Below are positions 44,003 through 52,920 of a stretch of 61,730 bases of DNA, piece by piece; within the stretch, counting starts at the first letter, position 1, and every line of letters starts with the position of its first letter. The position numbers and the translations under genes are program-made. The notes under the pieces were generated by a model, which worked only from the letters and a program-made list of their open reading frames with translations, searched no databases and was not told the DNA's origin. This stretch comes from S015-6 sp964384945 (GTDB lineage Bacteria; Desulfobacterota; DSWW01): the NCBI GenBank assembly GCA_964384945.1, contig CAYLMK010000027.1, forward strand, positions 1-61,730. Direction: 5' to 3'.

Positions 44003-44102
44003 ACCCTCGTGCAGACGGGAAGGGGGCGATGAAGCGGATGTTTGAGACTCACGGCAGGCGACTGGCCGGGAAGGCATGACCCGACGGAACAGGAGGAAGC
44101 GG

Positions 44103-44921
44103 ATGCCGGATTCGAATCTCGTTCAGACACTGGAAAGGCGGGCTCTGCACTTGCGCCGCCACTTGTTGACCATGGCCTCGAAGGGGCAACTCATTCACCT
44201 CGGGGGCTCGATGTCCATCGCGGAGCTCTTGTCGGCCCTCTTCTTTCACTTCCTGGAGCTGGAGGGCAAAGAACGGCCCAGGGACCATTTCATCCTGAGC
44301 AAGGGGCACACGGTGCACGCCCTGCATGCCTGCCTGGCCGAACTGGGCAAGGTGGATCCGGTCGAGTTCACGAAGCTCGCCCAGACCGGAACTCGTTTGG
44401 CGGGGCACCCGAGCCTGAAGGCGCCGCTGGTCGAGTTTGCCACCGGTTCCCTGGGCCATGGCCTTTCGGTGGGGATCGGGGTCGCTTTGGCCGAAAGGCT
44501 CAATGGAAGCACGGCCAGGACTGTCGTGCTGATGGGAGACGGGGAGATCCAGGAGGGCTCCGTGTGGGAGGCCGCCCTCTGCGCACCGCGGTTTGGCCTG
44601 GAGAACCTGCTGGCGATCGTGGACTGCAACGGCTTTCAGGCAAGCGGGGCCGTGAGAGAGATTCTTCCCATCGATCCGGTGGAGGACAAGTGGCGTAGCT
44701 TCGGGTGGAACACCCACGTGATCGACGGGCACGAAATGGGGTCGATCCTCGGGGCCCTGGGCGAATTCCCGGCCAAGAAGGGACCGACCGTGATCATCTC
44801 CAACACGGTCAAAGGCAAGGGGGTGCCCGGCGTAGAAGGAACGGCCAGGGCCCATTTCACTTCTCTCGAAGACCATGAGATCCAGGCAGCCCTGAAGGGG
44901 CTGGAGGAGGGGGCATGCTAG
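44103..44921 (+). CDS. transketolase, N-terminal (thiamine-diphosphate-binding) subunit
   Basis: 272 aa, a split-type transketolase N-half. The ATG at 44103 follows AGGAGG; an upstream in-frame start lacks a site. The TPP motif starts at GDGEIQEGSVWEA and ends at IVDCNG. GHTVHALHACLAELG and FATGSLGHGLSVGIGVA are typical. The partner subunit overlaps its end by 7 bases. Split transketolases act in pentose phosphate metabolism or in specialised sugar and aromatic precursor pathways. The following epimerase and aminotransferases hint at an amino-sugar or C-chain-transfer pathway, but this is inference. Confidence 0.92.
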   Translation: MPDSNLVQTLERRALHLRRHLLTMASKGQLIHLGGSMSIAELLSALFFHFLELEGKERPRDHFILSKGHTVHALHACLAELGKVDPVEFTKLAQTGTRLAGHPSLKAPLVEFATGSLGHGLSVGIGVALAERLNGSTARTVVLMGDGEIQEGSVWEAALCAPRFGLENLLAIVDCNGFQASGAVREILPIDPVEDKWRSFGWNTHVIDGHEMGSILGALGEFPAKKGPTVIISNTVKGKGVPGVEGTARAHFTSLEDHEIQAALKGLEEGAC

Positions 44922-45832
44922 GTTTCGTCTGGGCCTTTTCGCAGGGAAGCGTACTGGCAGACATGGCCGAAAAGAACCCCAACGTGGTCGTGGTCTCTCA
45001 GGATATGGGGCCCATGAGCCCGTTTTCGGAGAAGTTTCCGGACCGTTTCTTCGACGTGGGGATCAGCGAGGCCAACCTGATCGGCGTGGCCGCGGGGCTT
45101 GCCCATGCCGGGAAGCTACCGTTCGTGGTGGCCATGGCCCCCTTCGTGAGCATGCGCAGCTTCGAGCAGATACGGGACGACTGCAGCTACAACCGGAACG
45201 GGATCAAGATCATCGCCCCCTGCTCCGGCCTCGAGGCCGGCCACTGGGGGGCCACCCATCACGCGGTGGAGGACCTCGCCCTGCTTCGGCTGATCCCGGG
45301 CATGACCGTCTTGTGCCCCGCGGACCCGGGCGAGGGAACCCGTGCCGTCATGGCCGCCGCCGAGGTGGACGGGCCGGTGTACATCCGGTTCGGCTACATC
45401 CAGCCGATCGATGGATACGAGGAGCCCTTCGTCATCGGGAAGGCACCCGTACTGCGGGAAGGCTCGGACGCGGCCATCCTGGCCACCGGGGCCAGCGTGA
45501 CCGAGGCCCTCCGGGCCCACGATCTGCTCAAGCAGCAGGGTGTCTCCGCACGGGTGCTGAACATGCACTCGATCAAGCCGATCGACCGGGAAGCGATCGA
45601 AAAGGCGGCCGAGGAGATCGGCCGGATGGTGACCGTGGAGGAGCACTTCGTCAACGGCGGTCTCGGCGGGGCGGTTGCCGAGATCCTGGCGGAACGGGGC
45701 AAGGGTCGCCTGCTGCGGCTGGGGCTCCGGGACAAGTTCGTCATGGAGGTGGCCCCTTATCCCGACATCCTGAAGCTGACCGGCCTGGACGCGGAGAGCA
45801 TCGCTGCCTCCGTCAAGTCCATGGTTGGCTAG
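44915..45832 (+). CDS. transketolase, C-terminal subunit
   Basis: 305 aa. The pyrimidine-binding domain has SQDMGPM, RFFDVGISEANLIGVAAGLAHAG (with the catalytic Glu) and HHAVEDLALLRLIPGMTVLCPAD. The C-terminal transketolase domain starts near residue 190 (AILATGASVTEALRAHDLL). It forms an active site with the N-terminal subunit encoded directly upstream, and the 7-base overlap supports 1:1 synthesis. Sequence features agree equally with DXS-like enzymes, but the split and the length favour transketolase. Confidence 0.92.
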   Translation: MLGFVWAFSQGSVLADMAEKNPNVVVVSQDMGPMSPFSEKFPDRFFDVGISEANLIGVAAGLAHAGKLPFVVAMAPFVSMRSFEQIRDDCSYNRNGIKIIAPCSGLEAGHWGATHHAVEDLALLRLIPGMTVLCPADPGEGTRAVMAAAEVDGPVYIRFGYIQPIDGYEEPFVIGKAPVLREGSDAAILATGASVTEALRAHDLLKQQGVSARVLNMHSIKPIDREAIEKAAEEIGRMVTVEEHFVNGGLGGAVAEILAERGKGRLLRLGLRDKFVMEVAPYPDILKLTGLDAESIAASVKSMVG

Positions 45833-46061
45833 CGTGCCTGGGATCGGCTCGGCTGCCGCGTTCTGCGTGCAGGCCGGCACCGCTATCTCGATGGGTGCTC
45901 CGCCCGGAGTGCCGAAGGCCTCCCCGGTCGCCGGGAAGAAGGTCGGGGGCGCGATCAAGGTCGTATTCGACATGTGCCGGATGAAAGTAGGTGCGAGGGG
46001 CAAGTTATTCTGGATTCCCCTGCATCGATAGCATCGAGGGCCCGGAAAAGGAGGATCCGCC

Positions 46062-47024
46062 ATGGGCAACGTTGCAATCACCGGTGCGGGCGGTTACATC
46101 GGGCAGCGCCTGATCGCGCACCTGGATTCGAAGGAGGCGTGCGGCCGGATCTTGGGAACGGACATTGTAGAGCCCAAGGTGTCCTCGGGGAAGCTCCAGT
46201 TCCTGAAAAGAGACATTCGGGATCGCGGCCTGATCGATTTCTTCAGGGGCCAGGAGGTGGAGACCCTGGTCCACCTCGCATTCATCGTGGATCCCATCCA
46301 CGACGAGAAGAAGATGTATGATGTCAACGTGAACGGAACGCTGAACATTCTCAGGATCTGCGAGGAGCTGAAGATCGGCCACGTCATCGTGGCCTCGAGC
46401 GGGACCGCATACGGGGCCTGGCCGGACAACCCCGAACCCCTCCGAGAGGACGACCCGATCCGTGTGTTTCCGCCGGTATTTGCCTATGCCCACCACAAGG
46501 GGCTCAACGAACAGCACTGCGCCGCGTTCATGAAGAGGCATCCGGAGGTGGTTTTCAACATCGTCCGTCCCTGCGTGGTGTACGGGCCGAATACGCAGAA
46601 CTACCTCTCCCGGTATTTCGCCAAGCAGCCGTTCGTGCCTCTTGTTGGCGGCCATGACCCGAACCTGCAGTTCGTGCACGAGGAGGATGTGGCCGAACTC
46701 TTCTCGCTCCTGATCGAAAAGAAGGTCCCGGGGGCCTTCAATGTCGCAGGAGACGGCGTGGTCCGGGCCTCGGAGGTGGGCGCGATGCTTGGGAAGCGGG
46801 CCGTGAAGGTGCCGCGCCGACTTTATTATGCCGTCCTCTGGATGATGTGGCGACTGAATCTGAAGGCGATCGAGGCACCGGCCGGTATCGTGGACTTTAC
46901 CACCTACCCCTGGGTGGTCGATACGACCCGCGCCAAGGAGCTTCTCGGGTGGAGGCCGAAGCACACCTCCAGGGACACTCTCAGGATCATGTTCAAGACC
47001 CACGGATACAACGTTGTCGATTGA
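46062..47024 (+). CDS. NAD-dependent sugar epimerase/dehydratase (extended SDR)
   Basis: 320 aa. N-terminal nucleotide motif ITGAGGYIGQRL, active-site region ASSGTAYG and catalytic YAHHK (Tyr-x-x-x-Lys). A preceding AAAGGAGG gives a good ribosome site. Such enzymes epimerise, dehydrate or reduce nucleotide-activated sugars. The gene lies 229 bases after the transketolase pair, in a gap where no gene could be supported. Confidence 0.9.
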   Translation: MGNVAITGAGGYIGQRLIAHLDSKEACGRILGTDIVEPKVSSGKLQFLKRDIRDRGLIDFFRGQEVETLVHLAFIVDPIHDEKKMYDVNVNGTLNILRICEELKIGHVIVASSGTAYGAWPDNPEPLREDDPIRVFPPVFAYAHHKGLNEQHCAAFMKRHPEVVFNIVRPCVVYGPNTQNYLSRYFAKQPFVPLVGGHDPNLQFVHEEDVAELFSLLIEKKVPGAFNVAGDGVVRASEVGAMLGKRAVKVPRRLYYAVLWMMWRLNLKAIEAPAGIVDFTTYPWVVDTTRAKELLGWRPKHTSRDTLRIMFKTHGYNVVD

Positions 47025-47111
47025 GGAAGGCAACGGGCAGCCCCGTGCAGGGATGCCCGGCAATGATCGGGAAGGCTGCGGGTTGGTCGCAGAGGAAGGG
47101 AGGACGGATTC

Positions 47112-48011
47112 ATGCGGATCGCACGACCTGGCTGGATCACGGACCGGATCCTTCTGCTGGGAAAAGAAGAGTCGAACGTCTATCTGCTGAAGGGATCGGA
47201 GTACACGATCGTTGGGGGCGGGATGATCACGATCGTGCCGGAGGTGCTCGCGCAACTCGCGTCGTTCGGCATCGAGGAATCCAGGATCACGAGGCTTCTC
47301 ATTCTCCACACCCACTTCGACCACTGCGGTACCGCCCCGTTCTTCGCCAAGAGATGGCCGCAACTCACGGTGGTCGCCTCGAAGAGAGGGAAGGAGATGC
47401 TGGGAAATCCCAAGGTAGTGGAGAGCATATCCTTCCTGAGCAAGGCGGCGGTGTCACAGGCCGGCATGGAGGAGAAAGCAAAGGAACTCGGCCTTTCCTT
47501 TGACGCTGTCGAGGTAAGGGAAACCGTCGATGGAGGGGACCGGGTCCAATGGGGAGGCATCGAACTGGAAATCATCGATGCCCAGGGGCACTCTTCCGAC
47601 TCGATTGCTGCCTACATGCCTTTGCAAAAGGCCCTCTTCGCCTCGGATGCGGGCGGGATCCCCTTCGGCGAGGACGTGTTTGCGGCGGGCAACTCGAATT
47701 TCACCAAGTATCAGGAGACCCTCGAACGTTTCCTGGGGTACGACGTGGAGATTCATCTCGCGGAGCATTACGGCGCCTTTACCGGAGAAGACGCGAAGCG
47801 GTTCATGCCGCGGTCGATCGAGGCCGCCAAAGAGACCCGCAGGCTCATGGAGGAGTCGTTCCGGCGGACCGGGGATGCCGACAAGAGCACGGAGGAACTC
47901 ACCGACCTCATCATGAAGAGGGCGCCGGAATACTTCCTGCCGAGGGATGTGATGGCGATGGTGATCGGGCAGATGATGCGCTACATCGCCAAGACATACG
48001 CGAGCGCCTGA
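47112..48011 (+). CDS. metallo-beta-lactamase-fold hydrolase
   Basis: 299 aa. Metal-binding motif HTHFDHCG, then GHSSDSI and the Asp in FASDAGGIPFG complete a two-zinc site. The C-terminal half is helical. Members include glyoxalase II-like thioester hydrolases, lactonases and flavin-free oxidoreductases. Substrate cannot be told. It lies 87 bases after the epimerase gene on the same strand and just before a relic zone of mobile DNA. Confidence 0.9.
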   Translation: MRIARPGWITDRILLLGKEESNVYLLKGSEYTIVGGGMITIVPEVLAQLASFGIEESRITRLLILHTHFDHCGTAPFFAKRWPQLTVVASKRGKEMLGNPKVVESISFLSKAAVSQAGMEEKAKELGLSFDAVEVRETVDGGDRVQWGGIELEIIDAQGHSSDSIAAYMPLQKALFASDAGGIPFGEDVFAAGNSNFTKYQETLERFLGYDVEIHLAEHYGAFTGEDAKRFMPRSIEAAKETRRLMEESFRRTGDADKSTEELTDLIMKRAPEYFLPRDVMAMVIGQMMRYIAKTYASA

Positions 48012-48019
48012 AGGCCGCC

Positions 48020-48364
48020 AAAGTCGTGAGCCCCGCCACTCGATCCACCTTGAATCCGGCGGCGTGCCTGCGTGAGCACCTCCCCAACTTTCTTGATCCG
48101 CCTTTGCCGGGGCCGGTCCTGGACCTGGCGTGCGGATAAGGCCACAACGGCGCGTCCCTGGCCTCCAGGGGTCTGCCGGTTGTGTGCTGTGACGGTTCCT
48201 CGGAGGCGCCGGAAAACACGAAACGGCTGGCAGAGGAGCATGGGGTGACCGTCTGCCTCTGGAAGGTGGGCATGGAACAAGAAGGCATCCACCCACTGCC
48301 CGTCGAAGCCTATGGGGGCATGCTGATCCTTCGCTACCTGCACCGCCCGCTCGTTCGCGGATAG
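48020..48364 (+). pseudogene. SAM-dependent methyltransferase pseudogene
   Basis: One frame reads NPAACLREHLPNFLDPPLPGPVLDLACG, then a TAA (48137-48139), then GHNGASLASRGLPVVCCDGS and on to LRYLHRPLVRG. DLACG-x-GHNG is class I methyltransferase motif I with a stop exactly at its variable position. The chain is far shorter than the usual 200 or so residues and no start is present. It ends where a transposase remnant begins on the other strand, so a disrupted gene is the best reading. Confidence 0.7.
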
Positions 48365-48645
48365 GAACTTTCTTCACGGCAGGAAGAGAATAGCTGAAAT
48401 CGTCCTCGTAGGCCGGGGGCAATTGGCAGGAGGAGGGATGGGGCCGGCCCCGGGAAGCGGGTGGCGGGGAATGGGCCCTGGGCACGGGCCGGGCGTTGGC
48501 CAGCCACAGGCCCAGGTGCTCGAGAATCCTTCGGATCACCTCCGGGTCGGTGATGAAGGAAATCACCTTCATGCCCGCGCCACATCCGGGACGCGCCAAG
48601 GGATCGACTTCGTAAACCTTCTGGATCAACCGAGCCCATAAGGAT
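48362..48645 (-). mobile_element. IS91-like transposase C-terminal remnant
   Basis: The minus strand reads WARLIQKVYEVDPLARPGCG, then MKVISFITDPEVIRRILEHLGLW and YEDDFSYSLP. This matches the conserved C-terminus of IS91/IS801-type transposases, where the zinc ribbon normally reads CPKCG; here its first Cys is Arg. No catalytic domain or terminal sequences remain. It abuts the methyltransferase pseudogene. Confidence 0.65.
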
Positions 48646-48692
48646 CTTCCGGATTCTGAGGCAGTGCGAGCTGAATGGGACAGGAACTGATC

Positions 48693-49166
48693 ATGGCGGA
48701 GTCAAGCCTTTTACTCGATACGGTTGTTCTTGTTGATTTCCTCCGCGGCCAACGTGAAGCGGTGGCGTTTGTCACAGCCCGTTCGACTCGAATCATTCTG
48801 TCATCCATCGTCGTTGCCGAACTGTACGCTGGGATTCGGGGGGCCGGAGAAGAAGCCGCTTTGGAAGAGCTCGTATCCATCTTTCGGGTTGTCCCGGTAA
48901 GTGGAGAGATTGCGAAGAAAGGCGGGCTTTACGAGCGCGATTACGGCAAGTCACACGGCGTAGGCCTTGCGGATGCGATCTTGGCAGCTACGGCGGAGGC
49001 CGAGAACGCGGAACTAAAGACCCTCAGCACCAAGCGCTATCCCATGCTGAAGGGTCTCAGGCCAGCCTATACCAAGGAGAAGACCCTAAGAAAGCCTTCC
49101 GGCAGGGGCCTCGAATCTGCCTGTAATAGAAGAGGGCCACGAAGTCTCCGTAACCCCTTCAATTGA
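48693..49166 (+). CDS. PIN-domain VapC-like toxin without antitoxin
   Basis: 157 aa. The acidic residues of the PIN nuclease are present: Asp9 and Asp15 in LLLDTVVLVDFLRG, Glu in VVAELYAGIRG and Asp in GVGLADAILAAT. VapC toxins cleave tRNA or rRNA and are usually about 130 aa. The last 25 or so residues (KPSGRGLESACNRRGPRSLR) look like read-on into flanking DNA, so the original stop may be lost. The antitoxin normally encoded just upstream is missing, where the transposase remnant sits. The ATG at 48693 has an AGGAA site. Activity is uncertain. Confidence 0.8.
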   Translation: MAESSLLLDTVVLVDFLRGQREAVAFVTARSTRIILSSIVVAELYAGIRGAGEEAALEELVSIFRVVPVSGEIAKKGGLYERDYGKSHGVGLADAILAATAEAENAELKTLSTKRYPMLKGLRPAYTKEKTLRKPSGRGLESACNRRGPRSLRNPFN

Positions 49167-49243
49167 CTCGAGCCATCCATGGCCCTCGTCCCTCGTGCGC
49201 GCCTTGCGAGGCGTCCAATTCTGCTGTCCTGCAGAGTTGCCCC

Positions 49244-49288
49244 TGGAGCCGGCGGGCGGGATCGAACCGTCGACCTGCTCGTTGACAG
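49244..49288 (-). other. tRNA 3'-half remnant (possible integration scar)
   Basis: Read on the minus strand, this 45-base segment ends with a T-loop (TTCGATC), T-stem strand CCGCC, acceptor strand CGCCGGC, T and CCA. It is preceded by an anticodon-loop-like CTGTCAA. The T-stem has one mismatch, and no 5' half (D-arm, matching acceptor strand) is present. It is therefore a fragment, as left by integration at a tRNA gene. Confidence 0.6.
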
Positions 49289-49405
49289 CCCTTTGCTTCT
49301 GCTTCTATGCTTGGTGCCTCGACTCCAGGAAGCAATGTGAGGCGGGTCGAGACGGCTCCGGTCGTTGGAGGGACGCACCCCTGAAAGCAAGGAGGAATCC
49401 GGGAG

Positions 49406-50833
49406 ATGGGCGAGGAAGAGGTCAACTGGGAACAGGTCCGTGAATGGGACGAAACGTACTACCTGCACGTGAAGCAGGCGGCCAAGGAGTACCGGTTTCT
49501 GCCGGTGAGCCGCACCGAAGGGAACTACGTGCACCTTGTGGGAGGGCACAAGGTCCTGGACTTCGTGAGCCAGATTATCGGCGCGAACCTTGGATACAGG
49601 CACCCGCGCGTCACGGCCGCCATCAAGGAGGCGGCGGACAAGATCGGATTCGTCCAGGAGCTCTTCTGTACCGAGTATCGCAGCAGGGCGGCGAAGCTCA
49701 TCATGGAGGACATTCTCGGCGCCGACGGTTGGGCAGGCCGCATGCGGTTCGTGAACACGGGAAGCGAGGCGAACGAGCACGCCTTTGCGATTGCCAAGCA
49801 GGTCACGGGCCGGCCGAACATCATTACGCGGGAATATGCCTACCACGGATCCACCAGCGGCGCTGCGGGGGCCTCCCGGAACAGGTTCTATCGCTCTTCC
49901 TTCGCATCTCCCGATTCCGGCGAGATCCGCGACGTGCCGAATTTCCCGGGAACGGGCTTCCATATCGTGCCCGCGCCTTACTGCTACCGGTGCTCCCTGG
50001 GACACTCCTATCCGTCCTGCAAGCAGCCGGACGGAAGGCTGGCCTGCATTCTGGCCTCGGAAAACCTCGTACGCACCCTCGGCCCGGAGACGATCGCCGC
50101 CTTCGTGACCGAGATCTTCTACGGGGGCTCCTGCATCCACCCGCCGCCCGAGTACATCCCGCAACTCCGCGAAATGACCCGCCGGCTCGGCATCCTCTGG
50201 ATCGACGACGAAGTGGTCTGCGGGTTCGGTCGCTGCGGGAAATGGTTCGCCTATCAGCTTTACGAGGGCGTCACGCCGGACATCATGACCATCGGAAAGG
50301 GAATGAACGGCTGTGCCCTCCCCGGAGGGGCCGTCATCGTCTCCCGGAGAATCGCCGACGAGATGGACCGCTACCGCTATTGGACCGGCAGCACCCACGC
50401 CGGCCACCCGATTGTGGCTGCGAGCGTCGCCGCCGCAGTCGAGTTCATGCTGGAGGAGAACATCCCGCAGGTGGCGGCCGAAAAGGGAATCGTTCTCGCG
50501 GAAAAACTCCAGTGGCTGCAAAACGAACACAAGTGCGTGGGCCTGGTGCAGAGCGTGGGGCTCCTGGGTGGGTTCGAGGTGGTCCGGAACAGAGAGACGA
50601 AGAAGCCCTTCATCGAAGAGGATCGGTTCGCAACCTTTGCCGGGGATATCTCCCGGTACCCGGAGGTGATGATCGCCGAGAGGTGCGTGCTCAACGGCGT
50701 GATGGTCGGCTCCAACGTCCCGAATGCGATTCGGGTCGCCCCGCCCTTGACGATCCGGGACGAGGAGATGGAATTCGGCTTCGAGGTGATCCACAAGGTG
50801 CTGGGTGAAATCGACGGCATGTGCGATGGATAG
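49406..50833 (+). CDS. class III aminotransferase with Cys-rich insert (1)
   Basis: 475 aa, PLP-dependent fold type I. The PLP Lys is Lys298 in TIGKGMNGCALPGG. Further PLP motifs are FVNTGSEANEHA and WIDDEVVCGFGRCGKW. An insert at about residues 191-212 contains CYRCSLGHSYPSCKQ and one more Cys, a possible metal or redox site. Ribosome site AAGGAGG precedes the ATG. The family transfers amino groups between omega-amino compounds, taurine or diamines and pyruvate or 2-oxoglutarate. A second class III aminotransferase follows after 16 bases, so the two may form a heteromer or act in sequence. Confidence 0.9.
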   Translation: MGEEEVNWEQVREWDETYYLHVKQAAKEYRFLPVSRTEGNYVHLVGGHKVLDFVSQIIGANLGYRHPRVTAAIKEAADKIGFVQELFCTEYRSRAAKLIMEDILGADGWAGRMRFVNTGSEANEHAFAIAKQVTGRPNIITREYAYHGSTSGAAGASRNRFYRSSFASPDSGEIRDVPNFPGTGFHIVPAPYCYRCSLGHSYPSCKQPDGRLACILASENLVRTLGPETIAAFVTEIFYGGSCIHPPPEYIPQLREMTRRLGILWIDDEVVCGFGRCGKWFAYQLYEGVTPDIMTIGKGMNGCALPGGAVIVSRRIADEMDRYRYWTGSTHAGHPIVAASVAAAVEFMLEENIPQVAAEKGIVLAEKLQWLQNEHKCVGLVQSVGLLGGFEVVRNRETKKPFIEEDRFATFAGDISRYPEVMIAERCVLNGVMVGSNVPNAIRVAPPLTIRDEEMEFGFEVIHKVLGEIDGMCDG

Positions 50834-50849
50834 GAAGGAGGACCCGACA

Positions 50850-52196
50850 GTGGACATGCAGGAAGTGCAGGAGAATATGTTTTTGCCTCTTCCGGGCATC
50901 CCTCCGATCCTGATCACCCGGACGGAGGGGGTGTACCTGTACGATTCGTCCGGGGCGAGGTTCATCGACGCCTCGGGAGGCCCCATGGCCGTAACGATCG
51001 GACACGGCCGCAAGGAGGTGGCCGAGGCGGCCAAAAGAGGGCTCGAGCGGGTCTCCTACATCCTGCCGGTCTTTGCGTCCGAGGCCCGCATCGAGCTGAC
51101 CAAACGGATCAGGAAGCGGCTGCCTGCCGAACTGAACGAGGTGTACTACTGTTCCGGCGGATCCGAGGCCAACGAGGCGGCCGTGAAGTTCGCGCGCCAG
51201 TATCACGTGCTGGCAGGCCGTGAGGCCAGGTACAAGGTGATCTCCCGGAACCTGAGCTATCACGGAATGACCCTGCTCACGCTCTCGATCGGGGACGTGA
51301 AGATGCGCCAGAGGGACTTCCTGCCCATGCTCTGGAAGAACCCGCGCGCAGCCCCCCACTACTGCTACCGCTGCCCCTTCGGCAAGGCGTACCCTGGCTG
51401 TGACATCGACTGCGCGCTCGACCTGGAGAAGAAGATCCTTGAGGAGGGGCCGGAGACGGTGGCAGCGTTCATCGCGGAGCCGGTCGTGGCCTCGGCCGGC
51501 GGCGGGCTGGTGCCCCCTCCGGAATACTTCCCCATCATCCGGAAGACCTGCGACAAGTACGACGTGCTGCTGATCTTCGACGAGGTGGTGACCGGGTTCG
51601 GAAGGACCGGAACGAACATGGGCATGGATCACTTCGGCGTGATTCCGGACATCGCTACCTTTGCAAAGGGCGCGAGCAGCGCATACGCGCCCCTGGCGGG
51701 CATGGCGGTGCGGGGGGAACTCACGGACCTTTTCAAGAGGAAAGGAGCCGAGTTTCAGCATCTTTACACCTTTTCCGCCCACCCGCTGTCCTGCGCGGTG
51801 GCGAACGAGGTCCAGCGGATCCTCGAGGAAGAGGGACTGATCGCCCGAGCCGCCCGAATCGGGGACTACCTGGGAAAGAAGCTTGCCGAACTCGAGGAAC
51901 TGCCGACGGTCGGGGACGTCCGGGGCCTGGGGCTGCTTCGGTCCGTCGAGTTTGTGAAGGACAAAGGTACGAAGGAGCCCTTCCCAAGAGAGAAACGGCT
52001 CAAGATGGACATCATTACCACCTGCCTCCTGAAGGGCGTCTTCTTCTACCCGGGCTACTGGGAGGACGAGCAGGGGCGCGGGGACCACATCATGATCGCG
52101 CCGCCCTTCATCATCACGGAAGCCCAGATCGACGAATGCGTGGGCGTGCTCCGGGAGACCGTCGAAGAAGTGCAGAGGATGCGCCTGGGGGTCTGA
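50850..52196 (+). CDS. class III aminotransferase with Cys-rich insert (2)
   Basis: 448 aa from the GTG at 50850, 8 bases after AAGGAGG. In-frame ATGs at 50826 and 50856 are possible. PLP Lys273 lies in TFAKGASSAYAPLAG. YYCSGGSEANEAA and LIFDEVVTGFGRTG are canonical. It carries the same type of insert as its neighbour (CYRCPFGKAYPGCDIDC), supporting common origin by duplication followed by strong divergence. Substrate unknown. A Cys-rich insert of this kind is not part of the class III core fold. Confidence 0.9.
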   Translation: MDMQEVQENMFLPLPGIPPILITRTEGVYLYDSSGARFIDASGGPMAVTIGHGRKEVAEAAKRGLERVSYILPVFASEARIELTKRIRKRLPAELNEVYYCSGGSEANEAAVKFARQYHVLAGREARYKVISRNLSYHGMTLLTLSIGDVKMRQRDFLPMLWKNPRAAPHYCYRCPFGKAYPGCDIDCALDLEKKILEEGPETVAAFIAEPVVASAGGGLVPPPEYFPIIRKTCDKYDVLLIFDEVVTGFGRTGTNMGMDHFGVIPDIATFAKGASSAYAPLAGMAVRGELTDLFKRKGAEFQHLYTFSAHPLSCAVANEVQRILEEEGLIARAARIGDYLGKKLAELEELPTVGDVRGLGLLRSVEFVKDKGTKEPFPREKRLKMDIITTCLLKGVFFYPGYWEDEQGRGDHIMIAPPFIITEAQIDECVGVLRETVEEVQRMRLGV

Positions 52197-52401
52197 GGAG
52201 AGCGAAGATCCGACATGGGCCTGCCCATCGGCTTTTCCCCTGCTTGTCTCGATAATGGAGGGCCTCCTCGATGCCTTCAAGGGCGGAAAGGGACTGGGAA
52301 GCCTGGCTGCCGGGGGTGGGGTCAAGGGGAAAGAAGATCAAGTTTTCTCCCGTATTGCCGATCAAACCGGTAGTAGAGGATGCCTCGCGAGGGGGGAGGT
52401 C

Positions 52402-52641
52402 ATGCAGCCGGCGGAGAGGGAAGAGAAAGCGGCGAAGGCTCCCGGGGATTGCGACCGGGACCTGGGCTGCCTCAAGGAACAGGAGACCTTCCCGCTCTGC
52501 CAGGTGGAAAAGCCGGTTGCAGACCTGCTCTTCGTGACGGCCAAGCCCCTTCCTTCCTGCCGCCACCTGCGTTATTTCGGCAAGGGCGCCTACTGCACCT
52601 GCCCGGTGCGAAAAGAACTCTTTCGGCGCCACAAGCTTTAG
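52402..52641 (+). CDS. small Cys-rich protein of unknown function
   Basis: 79 aa starting MQPAEREEKAAK, with a strong GGGGAGG site before the ATG. Six Cys residues are arranged as CDRDLGC, LCQVEKP and SCRHLRYFGKGAYCTC, which suggests an iron-sulfur or zinc site. No signal peptide or membrane segment. Small proteins with this Cys layout occur as hypotheticals in deltaproteobacteria, but I cannot name a family. Coding nature is inferred from the ribosome site and the ordered Cys motifs. Confidence 0.6.
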   Translation: MQPAEREEKAAKAPGDCDRDLGCLKEQETFPLCQVEKPVADLLFVTAKPLPSCRHLRYFGKGAYCTCPVRKELFRRHKL

Positions 52642-52719
52642 GAAGGTGTTGAAAAAGCCCCATCTCTGCCTTCATCCCTCGTCATTCAACGTAGAGGGAG
52701 CACGTTTCAGTCCTTGGGA

Positions 52720-52737
52720 CCCCCGCGTTCGCGGGGG
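52720..52737. repeat. GC-rich hairpin
   Basis: CCCCCGC, GTTC, GCGGGGG forms a perfect 7-bp stem. It lies in the 279-base gap between the small Cys gene and the convergent epimerase gene, which otherwise shows no gene. It may serve as a terminator for either side or be part of a dispersed palindrome family. Confidence 0.5.
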
Positions 52738-52920
52738 CAAGCTTTGCCTGCCTTGCATCTGGAACTTTTTGAACAGTATCCAAATCCAACAGCCCTTTAT
52801 CAACGGGCTTACAAGACGAATAGTAATTGGGAACAGGAATTGGAGAGAAAGGAAGGGCGAAAGACAATCTGGCCTTGCTCCGCTGCCGCGGAATCCCCAT
52901 AGGCTGCCGACACCCGCGAA

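Noticed and set aside
45825..46031. Possible 68-aa gene between the transketolase and the epimerase
   Set aside because: No ribosome site or recognisable motif, and it overlaps the end of the transketolase gene.
49244..49288. Complete tRNA gene
   Set aside because: Only the 3' half can be folded; no D-arm or matching 5' acceptor strand is present, so it is listed as a remnant.
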